From Defluviicoccus sp. (GTDB lineage: Bacteria > Pseudomonadota > Alphaproteobacteria > MPNO01): a stretch of DNA of 33,999 nucleotides. The stretch lies in contig JAJDVM010000316.1 of NCBI GenBank assembly GCA_022826125.1, positions 1 to 33,999 of the forward strand, given 5' to 3'. Every line of letters begins with the position of its first letter. Positions within the stretch are counted from its first letter, which is position 1. Positions 26,729 to 33,999 of the stretch are shown here, one piece after another. The notes under the pieces are model-generated. The model was not told where the DNA came from, did not search any database, and worked only from the letters and a program-made list of their open reading frames with translations. A program made the position numbers and the translations under genes.

Positions 26729-29014
26729 CTACTGGACGTTGCGCAGGAACTCGGGCACCTCGGCGGCCTCGCCAGCGTCGGTGGACGCCGGTTCAGCGCC
26801 GGGTTCCCCGGTCTCGCCGCTGCCGTTGGCCGGCGTCTGGGCGGTCCCGTTGCCGGTCGCGGCCGCGGCGTCCCGGCCGTTGCCGGCGCTCCCGGCGGCG
26901 TCGGCTTCCCCCGTTACCGGGGCGATTCCATTGGAATCCGCCGGCGCTTCGGCGCCGGGTTGCGGTCCATCGCCTTCGCCGGCGTCCCGGCCGCCGTCGA
27001 ACGCCGCGAACCCCGGCGGGGCCCAGGCGAGCGCGGCGGCGTGCTCGGCCGCGCCGATGCCGACCGGCGGCTTCCCGGCGGCGAACGCCCTCTCCATGGC
27101 CTTGGCGAGGTCGGCCTTCTTGTACTTGGAGCGGGCCGACGCCCAGGCGGCGCCCAGCGTGTCGCGGGCGATGCCCAGGATGCGGTCCTTGCGCAGGCGC
27201 GACCACAACAGACCGGCGGTCGGGCGCACGTGCCCGGCGAAGTCGATGCCGAGCCGCGCGACGGTGGCTTCAAGTTCCGGCCGGGCGTCGTGCTCGAACG
27301 CGAGCTGGCCCTTGACCGTGCGCGCCACCGCGGCGGCGAACAGCTTCTCCTTGTCGGCGCGCGGCAGGCGCGCGAGCGCCGCGAAGCAGGCCGCGTCATC
27401 CTCGCCTTCCGTCCAGTCGAGCGGGATGTCCGACCAGTCGGCGAGCATCGCCTCGCCCGGGCTCCAGCCGGCGAAGTCCTCGTCGTTGCCGCGGGTCGTG
27501 GGCCGGTCGGCGGTCTCGGAGGCATTGATCTCCAGCGCGTGGTACGAGCCGGTGTAGCCCCGCATGAACACGCTGCGCGCCATCTGGAACGTCATCAGGT
27601 CGAACGTCGCCTCGAAGTCGTTCGCCAGGTGCGCCTTCACCAGCGCCGTGCGGATGGCACGCAGATCGTCGCCCAGGCCGATGCCCACGCCCGCCTCCTC
27701 CCGCGCCTGCGCGCGCGGATCGGCGGTCGCCGCCGGCGGCGTCGAGATCGCCGGGCCGTCGACATGGCCGGGCGTTGCGCCGGGCGAACCGGCGTCGGCG
27801 GGCTGGCCGTTGGCGGCGGAGTCCGACGCGGGCTTCGGGATGTCCTCGGGCTTGACCAGGCCCTGGATGACCTGCAGCGTCCCGTCGCGTCCCACGGTGG
27901 CGATGGCTCCGCCAATGGCGAAATCCTCGCGGCGGAACCGGGCGCGGCTTTCGACCGCCGCCTCGATCGCGTCCAGACGGGCCTCGACGGCCTCGCCCTC
28001 GGCGATGAGCTCGTCGGTCCACGCGTCGTCGTCGAGGTTCACCAGCTCGTCGTGGCGGGTCTTCAGCCGCTCGATCTCGGCGGCCTCCTCGTCCGTCGGC
28101 TCCCCGGGCTGGGGATGCACGCGCCCGTAGCGCGCCGTGGCGCTCCAGTCGACCTCCGTGCGAGCATCGGCCCACTTCCAGCGCGTCGAGAGTTCGTCCG
28201 CGGCGGCCGTGAGCCGCTTCATGGCCAGTTCGTTCAGGAGCGCGGCGTCCTCCAGCCAGACGCCGTTCTCGTGCTCGTCGGCGAACAGGTCCTTAAGCAC
28301 CGGGCCGCCGGCGGCCTCATAGGCGTCGACGCCGACGAACCGGGCGACGGCGGCGCCCGCCGGGATGCGCTCCTCGGTCAGCAGGCGCTTCACCTGCCAG
28401 GCCGTGGGCCGGTAGCCCTGCCCCGCGACCTGCTCCCACGCGGCGCGCTGGCGGTCGCGGTCCGGCGTGACGGCGAACGCCTTGAGGGTTTCCAGGTCGA
28501 TCTCCCCGTCCCGGTAGGCGTCGAGGAGTTCCGGGGCGACGTTGCCGAGCCGCAGCCGCTGCTCGACCAGGCGCTCGGACACCCCGAAGCGCGCGGCGAT
28601 GGCGGCCACGGTCGCGCCGGACTCGGCGAGCTCGGCGAACGCGGTCACCTGGTCGGCGGGATGCATGGCCACGCGCACGACGTTCTCGGCGAGGGACAGC
28701 TCCCCGGCGTCGCCGTTGGAGGCGACGCGGCAGGGCACCGGCAGGCCGGGCTCGATGGCGCCGGACTCGGCCAGCGCCTTGAGCGCCGCGAGACGCCGCC
28801 CGCCGGCCACGACGGCGAAGCGCTCGGGATCGTCGCCGTGTTCGGGGCGGACGACGAGGTTCTCCAGCAGGCCGTGGGCCTCGATGGAGGCCTTCAGCTG
28901 CGCCTCGGCCGCGGCGTCGGGCGGAGTCTTGCGCACGTTCTCGGGCGCGAGCGCGAGGTTCGAGAGCGGGATCTCGCGGATGGCGGGATCGGGCGGGGAA
29001 GCGATGCGGTTCAT
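26729..29014 (-). CDS. Large ParB/Srx-like DNA-binding protein
   Basis: This 761-residue protein has a ParB/Srx fold at about 13-125, with VAGGRRLAALKAL (about 70-81) and SLAENVVRVAMHPADQ (about 107-122). A helix-turn-helix follows at about 135-157 (VAAIAARFGVSERLVEQRL). It is far longer than chromosomal ParB. The extra part includes a helical section, a Pro/Ala-rich linker (about 450-490), a second folded region (FMRGYTGSYHALEINASET onward), and a Gly/Ala-rich low-complexity tail. Large ParB-like proteins of this kind are common on ICEs and megaplasmids and may act as nucleases or transcription factors. No ParA is encoded here. The start at 29014 has GGAG upstream. Confidence 0.88.
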   Translation of the reverse strand: MNRIASPPDPAIREIPLSNLALAPENVRKTPPDAAAEAQLKASIEAHGLLENLVVRPEHGDDPERFAVVAGGRRLAALKALAESGAIEPGLPVPCRVASNGDAGELSLAENVVRVAMHPADQVTAFAELAESGATVAAIAARFGVSERLVEQRLRLGNVAPELLDAYRDGEIDLETLKAFAVTPDRDRQRAAWEQVAGQGYRPTAWQVKRLLTEERIPAGAAVARFVGVDAYEAAGGPVLKDLFADEHENGVWLEDAALLNELAMKRLTAAADELSTRWKWADARTEVDWSATARYGRVHPQPGEPTDEEAAEIERLKTRHDELVNLDDDAWTDELIAEGEAVEARLDAIEAAVESRARFRREDFAIGGAIATVGRDGTLQVIQGLVKPEDIPKPASDSAANGQPADAGSPGATPGHVDGPAISTPPAATADPRAQAREEAGVGIGLGDDLRAIRTALVKAHLANDFEATFDLMTFQMARSVFMRGYTGSYHALEINASETADRPTTRGNDEDFAGWSPGEAMLADWSDIPLDWTEGEDDAACFAALARLPRADKEKLFAAAVARTVKGQLAFEHDARPELEATVARLGIDFAGHVRPTAGLLWSRLRKDRILGIARDTLGAAWASARSKYKKADLAKAMERAFAAGKPPVGIGAAEHAAALAWAPPGFAAFDGGRDAGEGDGPQPGAEAPADSNGIAPVTGEADAAGSAGNGRDAAAATGNGTAQTPANGSGETGEPGAEPASTDAGEAAEVPEFLRNVQ

Positions 29015-29034
29015 GCGGTTCTCCATGGGTAGGG

Positions 29035-29071
29035 AAAAAAGGAACGGACGCGGGGCCCTCCGGCCCCGTCC
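29035..29071 (-). terminator. Terminator-like hairpin upstream of the parB-like gene
   Basis: On the minus strand GGACGGGGCC (29071-29062) pairs with GGCCCCGCGTCC (29057-29046, one bulge), followed by GTTCCTTTTTT. It is 123 bases past the VWA stop but only 20 bases before the parB-like start codon, the same arrangement as at 26665-26702. Confidence 0.75.
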
Positions 29072-29193
29072 GCGCCCGCCCGGCCCGGAGCCGGCTCGGC
29101 CTCCGGGCGGGGTTCGGGCGGTCGATCGGGTTGGGAGCGGAGCGGCGCGGCCGCCCCGGACGGCCGGGGAGCCGAAAAAGCCGAGGGAGGCGG

Positions 29194-30519
29194 TCAGGCC
29201 GCGATGTCGATGCGCTCGCCCCAGGGCTCGCGGTTCCAGTCCGACGGCGGGTCCGACCAGTTGATCCACAGAACAGGAAACGGAGGCTGGGCATCCGGAT
29301 AGCGCGAGCACTCCATGTCCGTGAAATACAGGCACACGCCGGGGCGCACGCCGTGCTCCTCGAGCCAGTCGAAGCCCGGCCGGAAGTCGGTGCCGCCGCG
29401 GCCGCGGACCGCGATCTCCCCGGGCAGATCGGACGCGGCGTACTCGGCGGCGTCCCGGACCGCGGCGTCGACCTGCACCACGACGACGCGTTCGGGCTGA
29501 AGCTCCGCGGCGATCTCGCGGACCTCGGCCCAGAACTCGCCGAGAATGCCCGTGGGCAGCGAGCCGGACGTGTCGACGAGCACGGCCACGGCGTCGATCC
29601 CCTCGGAACGGATCGACGGCAGATAGAGCCCGCCGTCGATGAAGCGCAGGTTGGGCGCGCTCCAGGAATAGTCGCTCTTGGCCGCGTCGGTCATGCGGCG
29701 GCGCAGCAGCGTTCGCCAGTCGACGCGTGAGAGGTGCGCGCCGCGCACGGTTTCCTCGACGGCGCCGGGGAGCTTGCCCTCGGCCCTGGCCAGGCTCAGC
29801 GCCTGGTGCATGGCCTCGTCCCAGGCCTGCTCCTCGGCGGTGGCGGCGGCTTCCGACAAGCCGGGACTGCCGGGATCGTCGCCGGCATCCCCGGCCGCGG
29901 CGGCGTCCATGACCTCGCCCGTGCCCGAGGGATCGTGGCTCGGCGCGTCGCCCTGAGTACCGCTGTCGGATTCGGTTTCGGGTTGCTGCCCATCATCGCC
30001 GGACGACTCGCCGGGCATGCCCTCGCCGGTATCGCCTGAGGAATCGTCGGGGCTGCCGGCGGCTCCGCCGCGGCCCGCGGGCTGTTCGGCGTCGTCGCCG
30101 CCATCGGTCTCGTCCGGCTCCGGGAGCCGGTCGTAGGCCTGCTCCACGCTCATGCCCTCCCAGGCCTCGGCCTCGGGCGGCAGCGCGAACCCGGCGTCGC
30201 GCAACAGGCCGTGTGTGACGAGCTGCGAGGAGCGCTGCCACCGCTCTGGATCGCGTCCTTGGCGCCGGGTGTGGTGCTTCAGGGCGCAGGCCAGCACCAC
30301 CCGGGCGATGGCCGCCTCGATGCGGTGCGCGTCGCTGTCCCCCACCCAGCGGGGCGAGTAGCGGATCGTTCGTCCGTCTGCCGCGAGCGTCTCCCGCGCC
30401 GGGTCGGGCTTCAGCGGCAAGCGAAGCGCCAGGCTTCCAAAGAACGGCTGCTTGCGCAGCAGTTCCGTGACGCAGCCGCTCACGCGGCGCGCGGATTCCG
30501 CCTGGATGGACGGCGCCAT
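29194..30519 (-). CDS. VWA/CobT-like protein with degenerate metallopeptidase domain (DUF2201 type)
   Basis: This 441-residue protein has three parts. Residues 1-125 match the putative metallopeptidase domain of DUF2201 proteins (LKHHTRRQGRDPERWQ, then LLRDAGFALPPEAEAW), but the expected HExxH reads R73-V-V-L-A77, so the zinc site is lost. Residues about 130-235 are an acidic Gly/Ser/Asp linker like that of CobT. The C-terminal VWA-like domain has the metal-binding DTSGS at 316-320. VWA proteins of this type work with MoxR/CobS ATPases, one of which is encoded two genes upstream. The start ATG shares a base with the stop of the DUF3150 gene. Confidence 0.85.
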   Translation of the reverse strand: MAPSIQAESARRVSGCVTELLRKQPFFGSLALRLPLKPDPARETLAADGRTIRYSPRWVGDSDAHRIEAAIARVVLACALKHHTRRQGRDPERWQRSSQLVTHGLLRDAGFALPPEAEAWEGMSVEQAYDRLPEPDETDGGDDAEQPAGRGGAAGSPDDSSGDTGEGMPGESSGDDGQQPETESDSGTQGDAPSHDPSGTGEVMDAAAAGDAGDDPGSPGLSEAAATAEEQAWDEAMHQALSLARAEGKLPGAVEETVRGAHLSRVDWRTLLRRRMTDAAKSDYSWSAPNLRFIDGGLYLPSIRSEGIDAVAVLVDTSGSLPTGILGEFWAEVREIAAELQPERVVVVQVDAAVRDAAEYAASDLPGEIAVRGRGGTDFRPGFDWLEEHGVRPGVCLYFTDMECSRYPDAQPPFPVLWINWSDPPSDWNREPWGERIDIAA

Positions 30520-31418
30520 CAGGCGGCCTCCCGCTGAACCTCGGCGGGCGGTGCGAAGTAGCCCGCGAACCGTTCCGCCAGCGCGTCGGCGTCGCGCTTG
30601 ACGCGGGCGCGCGCCGCCGGGTCGAAGCTCCGCGAGGGCCGCAGCGCGTCCGGCTCGACGCCGGCGATCTTGTCCTTGACCTCCTCGCACAGCCGGGCCA
30701 GGTCGTCGTCGCCGAAGATGTTGAGGCGCGGGACGATGTCCACCAGGTCGCGGATGTTCCCGATCATCGAATCGCGGAACACCAGCGGCTTGCCCTCGCC
30801 GTCCTCGCGCAGGCGTTCGGAGACGCGCTCGACCGCTTCGCCCAGGCGCCGGTACAGGTCGCCCACGGCGCCGTAAAGCCGCTCCTCGATCTGGCGCTCG
30901 ATGTCGCGCTGGATCCGGTCGGTGTCGTCCGCGGCGAGCTTCGCCATGAAATGGTCGGCGTCGGGCACCGGGGCGATGCGGTAGCGCAGCGCGAACTTGC
31001 GCCGAAGCGCCTCCCTCGGCGGATAGTCCTCGATGCGGAACAGTTGGCCGAGATCCAGCCGCGCCTGGTCGACGTTGTCCTCGTAGTCCTCGATGAACCG
31101 GGCACGCTCGCGCACCAGGCGTTCGGACAACCCGTCCATGAGCTCCGTGTAGCGCTCGTAGTTGGCGACGGTGAGGAGCCGCGCGCCCTTGTCGTCCCAG
31201 GGCAGGGTCTGCTCGTAGTGCGTGGTTCGTGCGCGGCTCACCGTCGCGGTGATGGCCGCGAACGCGGCTTTGGGCAGCAGGCGCTTGTTGTAGCGCCCGG
31301 CGCTGAAACTCGCCTGGTGGTGCGCGGCGACATGGTCGCTGGCCTTGCGGTCGTACTGCCGCCCGGACCAGGCGGCGATGTGCAGGCCGACCAGCATGGC
31401 GTCGGAGTTGAGGTTCAT
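30519..31418 (-). CDS. DUF3150 family protein
   Basis: This 299-residue protein matches DUF3150. It shows MLVGLHIAAWSGRQYDRKAS, then ASFSAGRYNKRLLPKAAF, THYEQTLPWDDKGARLL and LGQLFRIEDYPPREALRRKF. It appears mostly helical. The family is found on phages and plasmids between an AAA+ ATPase and a VWA protein, exactly as here, which suggests it is the third part of that complex; its biochemical role is unknown. A strong AAGGAGG lies upstream of the ATG at 31418. Its stop overlaps the VWA gene's start (TGATG). Confidence 0.85.
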   Translation of the reverse strand: MNLNSDAMLVGLHIAAWSGRQYDRKASDHVAAHHQASFSAGRYNKRLLPKAAFAAITATVSRARTTHYEQTLPWDDKGARLLTVANYERYTELMDGLSERLVRERARFIEDYEDNVDQARLDLGQLFRIEDYPPREALRRKFALRYRIAPVPDADHFMAKLAADDTDRIQRDIERQIEERLYGAVGDLYRRLGEAVERVSERLREDGEGKPLVFRDSMIGNIRDLVDIVPRLNIFGDDDLARLCEEVKDKIAGVEPDALRPSRSFDPAARARVKRDADALAERFAGYFAPPAEVQREAA

Positions 31419-31434
31419 GGGGCCTCCTTGTGGG

Positions 31435-31587
31435 TTACCGGAGTGTCCAGACGGGAACGCCGAGGACGTCCGCGGGGCTGCGCCCGGCAACGGGGCTGCG
31501 CTTGGCGGCGTCGTGGCTCGGGGCCCGCACCGCGTATTCGCGCGAGGGGGCCGCGCCCGGCGGGTAGTGGGTGATGCGCCAATACAT
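31435..31587 (-). CDS. Small hypothetical protein, 50 residues
   Basis: The protein starts MYWRITHYPPGAAPSREYAV and ends DVLGVPVWTLR. It has a GGAGG Shine-Dalgarno sequence 6 bases before the ATG at 31587, which lies 11 bases past the AAA+ gene stop, and it ends 16 bases before the DUF3150 start. The size and place suggest a translated gene in the operon rather than chance. The front (YWRITHYP) looks like a beta strand, and the middle (SHDAAKRSP) like a short helix. No family is recognised. Confidence 0.6.
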   Translation of the reverse strand: MYWRITHYPPGAAPSREYAVRAPSHDAAKRSPVAGRSPADVLGVPVWTLR

Positions 31588-31598
31588 GGTTGCCTCCG

Positions 31599-32624
31599 TC
31601 ACTGCGTCTTGGCCGCGGCCCAGCGGATGAAGGCGGGGGACCGCTGCAGGGCCGGCTCGCGGCGCACGCAGGAGCCGACCAGGAACTCGCCGACCTCGCG
31701 CCTGAGGCGCGTGGCGTATGTGACGATGGCGTCGAGGTTGACGTCGCTGGCCAGCCGGTAGAGCGAACCGCACAGCGCGATCAACGCGCTGGCGTTCTCC
31801 GGCACGTCGGCGTTGTCGGGATCGTCGAGCACGGCCCGCGGATGCGGCAGTTCCCGCCAGACCTTGAGGAACGCCGCGAACTCGACCGCCGCGGCTTCGC
31901 CCACGGCGCCGACGAGCAAGGCCCGCTCGGCGGCGGGATCGAGTCCGTTGCGCCGGTGCACGATGCCGCTCGCGAACTCCCAGGTGCGCGGACAGGCGAA
32001 GGCGCGCTCGCGCGCTTGCGGATCGAAGGTGTGCAGGAGCTCCGGCCGAAGCTGGATGAAGAACAGCACTTCCGGCGCGATGCCGTTGGCCGCGCCCCAG
32101 GCGCACCAGTCGGCGGCGTCCACCCTGATCTCCAGGTGCACGAACCGCGAGGCCAGCGGGGTCGGCATCCGGTGCACGACGCCGCGGTCGCCCTCGCGGT
32201 TGCCGCAGGCGATCAGCGACGCGCCCTCGGGCAGTTCGTATTCCCCGACCTGACGGTCGAGCACGAGCTGATAGAGCGCGGCCTGCACCATCGGAACGGC
32301 GGACGGCAGTTCTTCCAGGTTGATGAGCCAGCGCCCGGTGTCGTCCGAGGGAGGCAGAAACGCGGGCGGCGCCCAGCGGGTGCGGCTGTCGGCGTCGCGC
32401 CAGGGGATGCCGCGCAGGTCGACGGGATCGAGCAGCAGCGCGCGCACGTCGACGTACTCGCGCCCGGCGTCGGCGGCGACCTGCCGGGCGATCTGCGACT
32501 TGGCGGCGCCGGGCGGCCCCCAGACGATGCAGGGCTGGCGGGCTTCGACGAGCAGAGATAGCGTCGGGGCGAGTTCGCTCGGGCGCAGCGAGTAGTCCGC
32601 CGAGACGGCGTGGGGTTCGGTCAT
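31599..32624 (-). CDS. MoxR/CobS-like AAA+ ATPase
   Basis: This 341-residue AAA+ protein has Walker A WGPPGAAKSQIA (Lys42), Walker B region WLINLEELPSAVPMVQAALY (100-105 LINLEE, with Glu where most relatives have Asp), and sensor 1 in SLIACGNREGDRG. The segment VVHRMPTPLASRFVHLEI is typical of the MoxR/CobS class. These ATPases drive assembly or remodelling of targets together with VWA proteins (CobS-CobT, MoxR-VWA). The VWA partner is encoded downstream at 29194-30519 in the same operon. This is the first gene of the block. Confidence 0.9.
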   Translation of the reverse strand: MTEPHAVSADYSLRPSELAPTLSLLVEARQPCIVWGPPGAAKSQIARQVAADAGREYVDVRALLLDPVDLRGIPWRDADSRTRWAPPAFLPPSDDTGRWLINLEELPSAVPMVQAALYQLVLDRQVGEYELPEGASLIACGNREGDRGVVHRMPTPLASRFVHLEIRVDAADWCAWGAANGIAPEVLFFIQLRPELLHTFDPQARERAFACPRTWEFASGIVHRRNGLDPAAERALLVGAVGEAAAVEFAAFLKVWRELPHPRAVLDDPDNADVPENASALIALCGSLYRLASDVNLDAIVTYATRLRREVGEFLVGSCVRREPALQRSPAFIRWAAAKTQ

Positions 32625-33005
32625 GGGCAGGCTCCGGGGTGGTGGAAACGCAGCGCGGACGCCCTCCGGCGTCCGGCCTTCGCCCCGGCCGAAGCCGGCT
32701 CCGCCTCCGCGCGGCGCGGCGCAAGACGCCGCCGCGGGCGCCGCCCGGATTCAGCCGCGCCCGAACAGGAGCCCGGGGCGGTCCCGCGCGCCGGGGAAAA
32801 GGACGCCGACCGGCGCCTGGCGGCGGGCGGCCGTGTCGGGGCTCGGAGCGATGGGGATGCCCCCGTCAGCCTCCGCGGTCGACGGACGGAAAGTTGCGAA
32901 TGGCCGGGCGGCGGATCGCGAAGTCCACGGATTCCCCGGGCGCCCCCGAAGTCGATCGCCGGCGGCGGCGAGGCGCCCGCGGGCGCCCCGTCCGCCGCCG
33001 GGGGC
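32625..33005. other. GC-rich intergenic region
   Basis: These 381 bases contain no credible gene. The part near 32625-32640 should hold the leader of the AAA+ gene, whose promoter I cannot identify. A very strong stem-loop occupies 32959-33001, next to the stop of the last gene. Frames crossing this stretch are arginine- or proline-rich shadows. Confidence 0.5.
32959..33001 (-). terminator. Large nested hairpin after the repeat-protein gene
   Basis: An outer stem CCGGCGGCGG (32959-32968) pairs with CCGCCGCCGG (32992-33001) around an inner perfect palindrome GGCGCCCGCGGGCGCC (32972-32987). It begins 4 bases after the stop of the gene ending at 33006. No U-run follows, so it may be a transcript-stabilising structure or part of a terminator that depends on Rho. 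Confidence 0.5.
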
Positions 33006-33999
33006 TCAGCGCTTCACGCCGGCCGCGGCTTGTCTCGCGCCGGAGGACAGGTTGACGATTCGCCCGTCGCGGCTTTCGGCGAGGTTCATCAGCAAGACGG
33101 GCCGGTCGGATTGGACCTCGAGGCGCCAGTGGCCGGCGCCGTCGCCCAGCGCGCCGTTGAGCGCGCCCCGCATCGCCCGGCCCGTCTCCAGTTCCGCGGC
33201 CTCCACGACTCTCGACTCGCCCGCGTCCACGGTCAGCCGCACGATATCGCGGGACGGGTTGCCGCCGTCGTCCCTGCCGCGGATGAACACCCGCGCGGGA
33301 AGCGGCCCCGGATTCACGATCCGCAGCTGGCCCGCCTGGACGGTGCCGCCCGCCGGATTGAACATCGGCAACTCGTGGGTTCGGCCCGATGCGTCCGCCA
33401 CGTCGTGCACGGGCGCAAGAACGCCCGCGGGCGTGCGCACGTACGCCAGCACCTCGACGCCCGGTGGGCCCGCAATGTCCAGCCGCCAGTCGCCCGTCCC
33501 CGATCCGGTGCGCCCGGACAGGCCCCCGGAGGCGTTGCCGATCTCCAGATCCCGGGAGTTCAGATGCGCCGCCTCGCCCGCGCCCAGTGCGAGCGTCAGC
33601 GGCTCGTAGTACCTTCCGGTCCCGTCGTGGGCTTGCACGCGCACCACGGTGTCGGTCGCCGTATCGTTCACGATGCGCACCAGGCCCCGTCGGCCCAGCG
33701 GGTCGGAGGCCGAGGGGAAGTAGGGCACCGTGTGTACTTCGCCGGAGCGCAGTGCCGGAGAAGCGCCGCTCGACAGGTTCGTCAGATGCCCGCCGCCGCT
33801 CCGAAGCAGGTTCATGACGGCCAGGTCGCCCCCCGAGGCGATGTTCAGCCGCCACATCCCCCGGCCGTCGCCGAGCGCGCCCCGCAGTCCGGAAGCGCCG
33901 CCTTCGAGTTCGGCCGCGGTGAGAAGGACGGACTCGCCCGCGGGAATGGCCAGCGATACCTCGCCGCTTGTCGCGCCGCCGTCGTCCGTGCCGGCAATG
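33006..33999 (-). CDS. Repeat-built, probably secreted or surface protein (C-terminal part)
   Basis: The frame is open from the window edge to the stop at 33006, about 331 residues; the N-terminus is missing. It consists of modules of about 85-110 residues, each running through a DDGG or HDGTG turn, an AGES/AGEA strand, an acidic LE segment, a short glycine-rich GALGDG or GSGTG turn, WRL, and a final strand. Two modules end in NLSSG (GGHLTNLSSGASP and GRIVNLSSGARQ). The predicted character is all-beta, rich in Gly, Asp, Ser and Val, with no cysteines, like extracellular repeat proteins. No catalytic motif is seen. It is unrelated to the plasmid genes beside it and may mark the edge of the element or a cargo gene. 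Confidence 0.75.
   Translation of the reverse strand, partial: IAGTDDGGATSGEVSLAIPAGESVLLTAAELEGGASGLRGALGDGRGMWRLNIASGGDLAVMNLLRSGGGHLTNLSSGASPALRSGEVHTVPYFPSASDPLGRRGLVRIVNDTATDTVVRVQAHDGTGRYYEPLTLALGAGEAAHLNSRDLEIGNASGGLSGRTGSGTGDWRLDIAGPPGVEVLAYVRTPAGVLAPVHDVADASGRTHELPMFNPAGGTVQAGQLRIVNPGPLPARVFIRGRDDGGNPSRDIVRLTVDAGESRVVEAAELETGRAMRGALNGALGDGAGHWRLEVQSDRPVLLMNLAESRDGRIVNLSSGARQAAAGVKR

Noticed and set aside
25067..29032. Open plus-strand frame of 1321 codons opposite the GHKL and parB-like genes
   Set aside because: It crosses two well-supported minus-strand genes and the terminator between them. Its composition is that of an antisense frame at high GC.

Overview
The window reads as part of a large accessory replicon or integrative element of a GC-rich proteobacterium. 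Codon choice, Shine-Dalgarno-led genes and the gene set (ParB-like, SSB, Toprim, Strawberry-notch helicase, DUF2958, DUF3150, CobS/CobT-like pair) resemble megaplasmid or ICE backbones. Gammaproteobacteria is my guess for the host, but no rRNA or core gene is present to prove it.

Region 1 (1-8170) is a complete type I-C cas operon on the minus strand, cas3-cas5c-cas8c-cas7-cas4-cas1-cas2, visibly less GC-rich than the rest. No CRISPR repeat is present. Past cas2 only about 40 bases of leader-like sequence remain before what looks like the right end of an IS21-family element (IstB C-terminus at 1-57). Region 2 (7956-11107) holds a gene-poor stretch and a plus-strand group II intron (about 8956-10832) with a maturase that lacks an endonuclease domain. 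A partly similar, intron-free copy of its insertion site lies at 12262-12375.

Region 3 (11108-17266) is a string of mostly short minus-strand genes, nearly all with a clear Shine-Dalgarno sequence: two SLOG/DUF2493-like proteins, DUF4326, a Toprim primase-like protein, an AlkB-like dioxygenase, SSB and several small unknowns. Hairpin terminators and short inverted repeats separate them. Region 4 (17424-21917) is one 1497-residue methyltransferase-helicase of the Strawberry-notch type. Region 5 (22282-23425) is the only clear plus-strand protein gene outside the intron: a 363-codon reading frame cut by one in-frame TAG, unknown in function.

Region 6 (23573-32624) is a minus-strand block: MoxR/CobS-like AAA+ ATPase, a 50-residue protein, DUF3150, a VWA/CobT-like protein, a large ParB-like protein, a GHKL ATPase, a small paralogue of the GHKL C-terminus, DUF2958, and a protein of the family annotated as 'antitoxin of toxin-antitoxin stability system'. 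The AAA+ and VWA proteins probably act as a chaperone-like pair. The ParB, SSB, Toprim and helicase genes suggest replicon maintenance or DNA processing. The window ends inside a repeat-built, probably secreted or surface protein (33006 onward).

The best candidates for something undescribed are the amber-split gene, the GHKL ATPase with its duplicated tail protein, and the CobT-like protein whose metallopeptidase motif has been lost.
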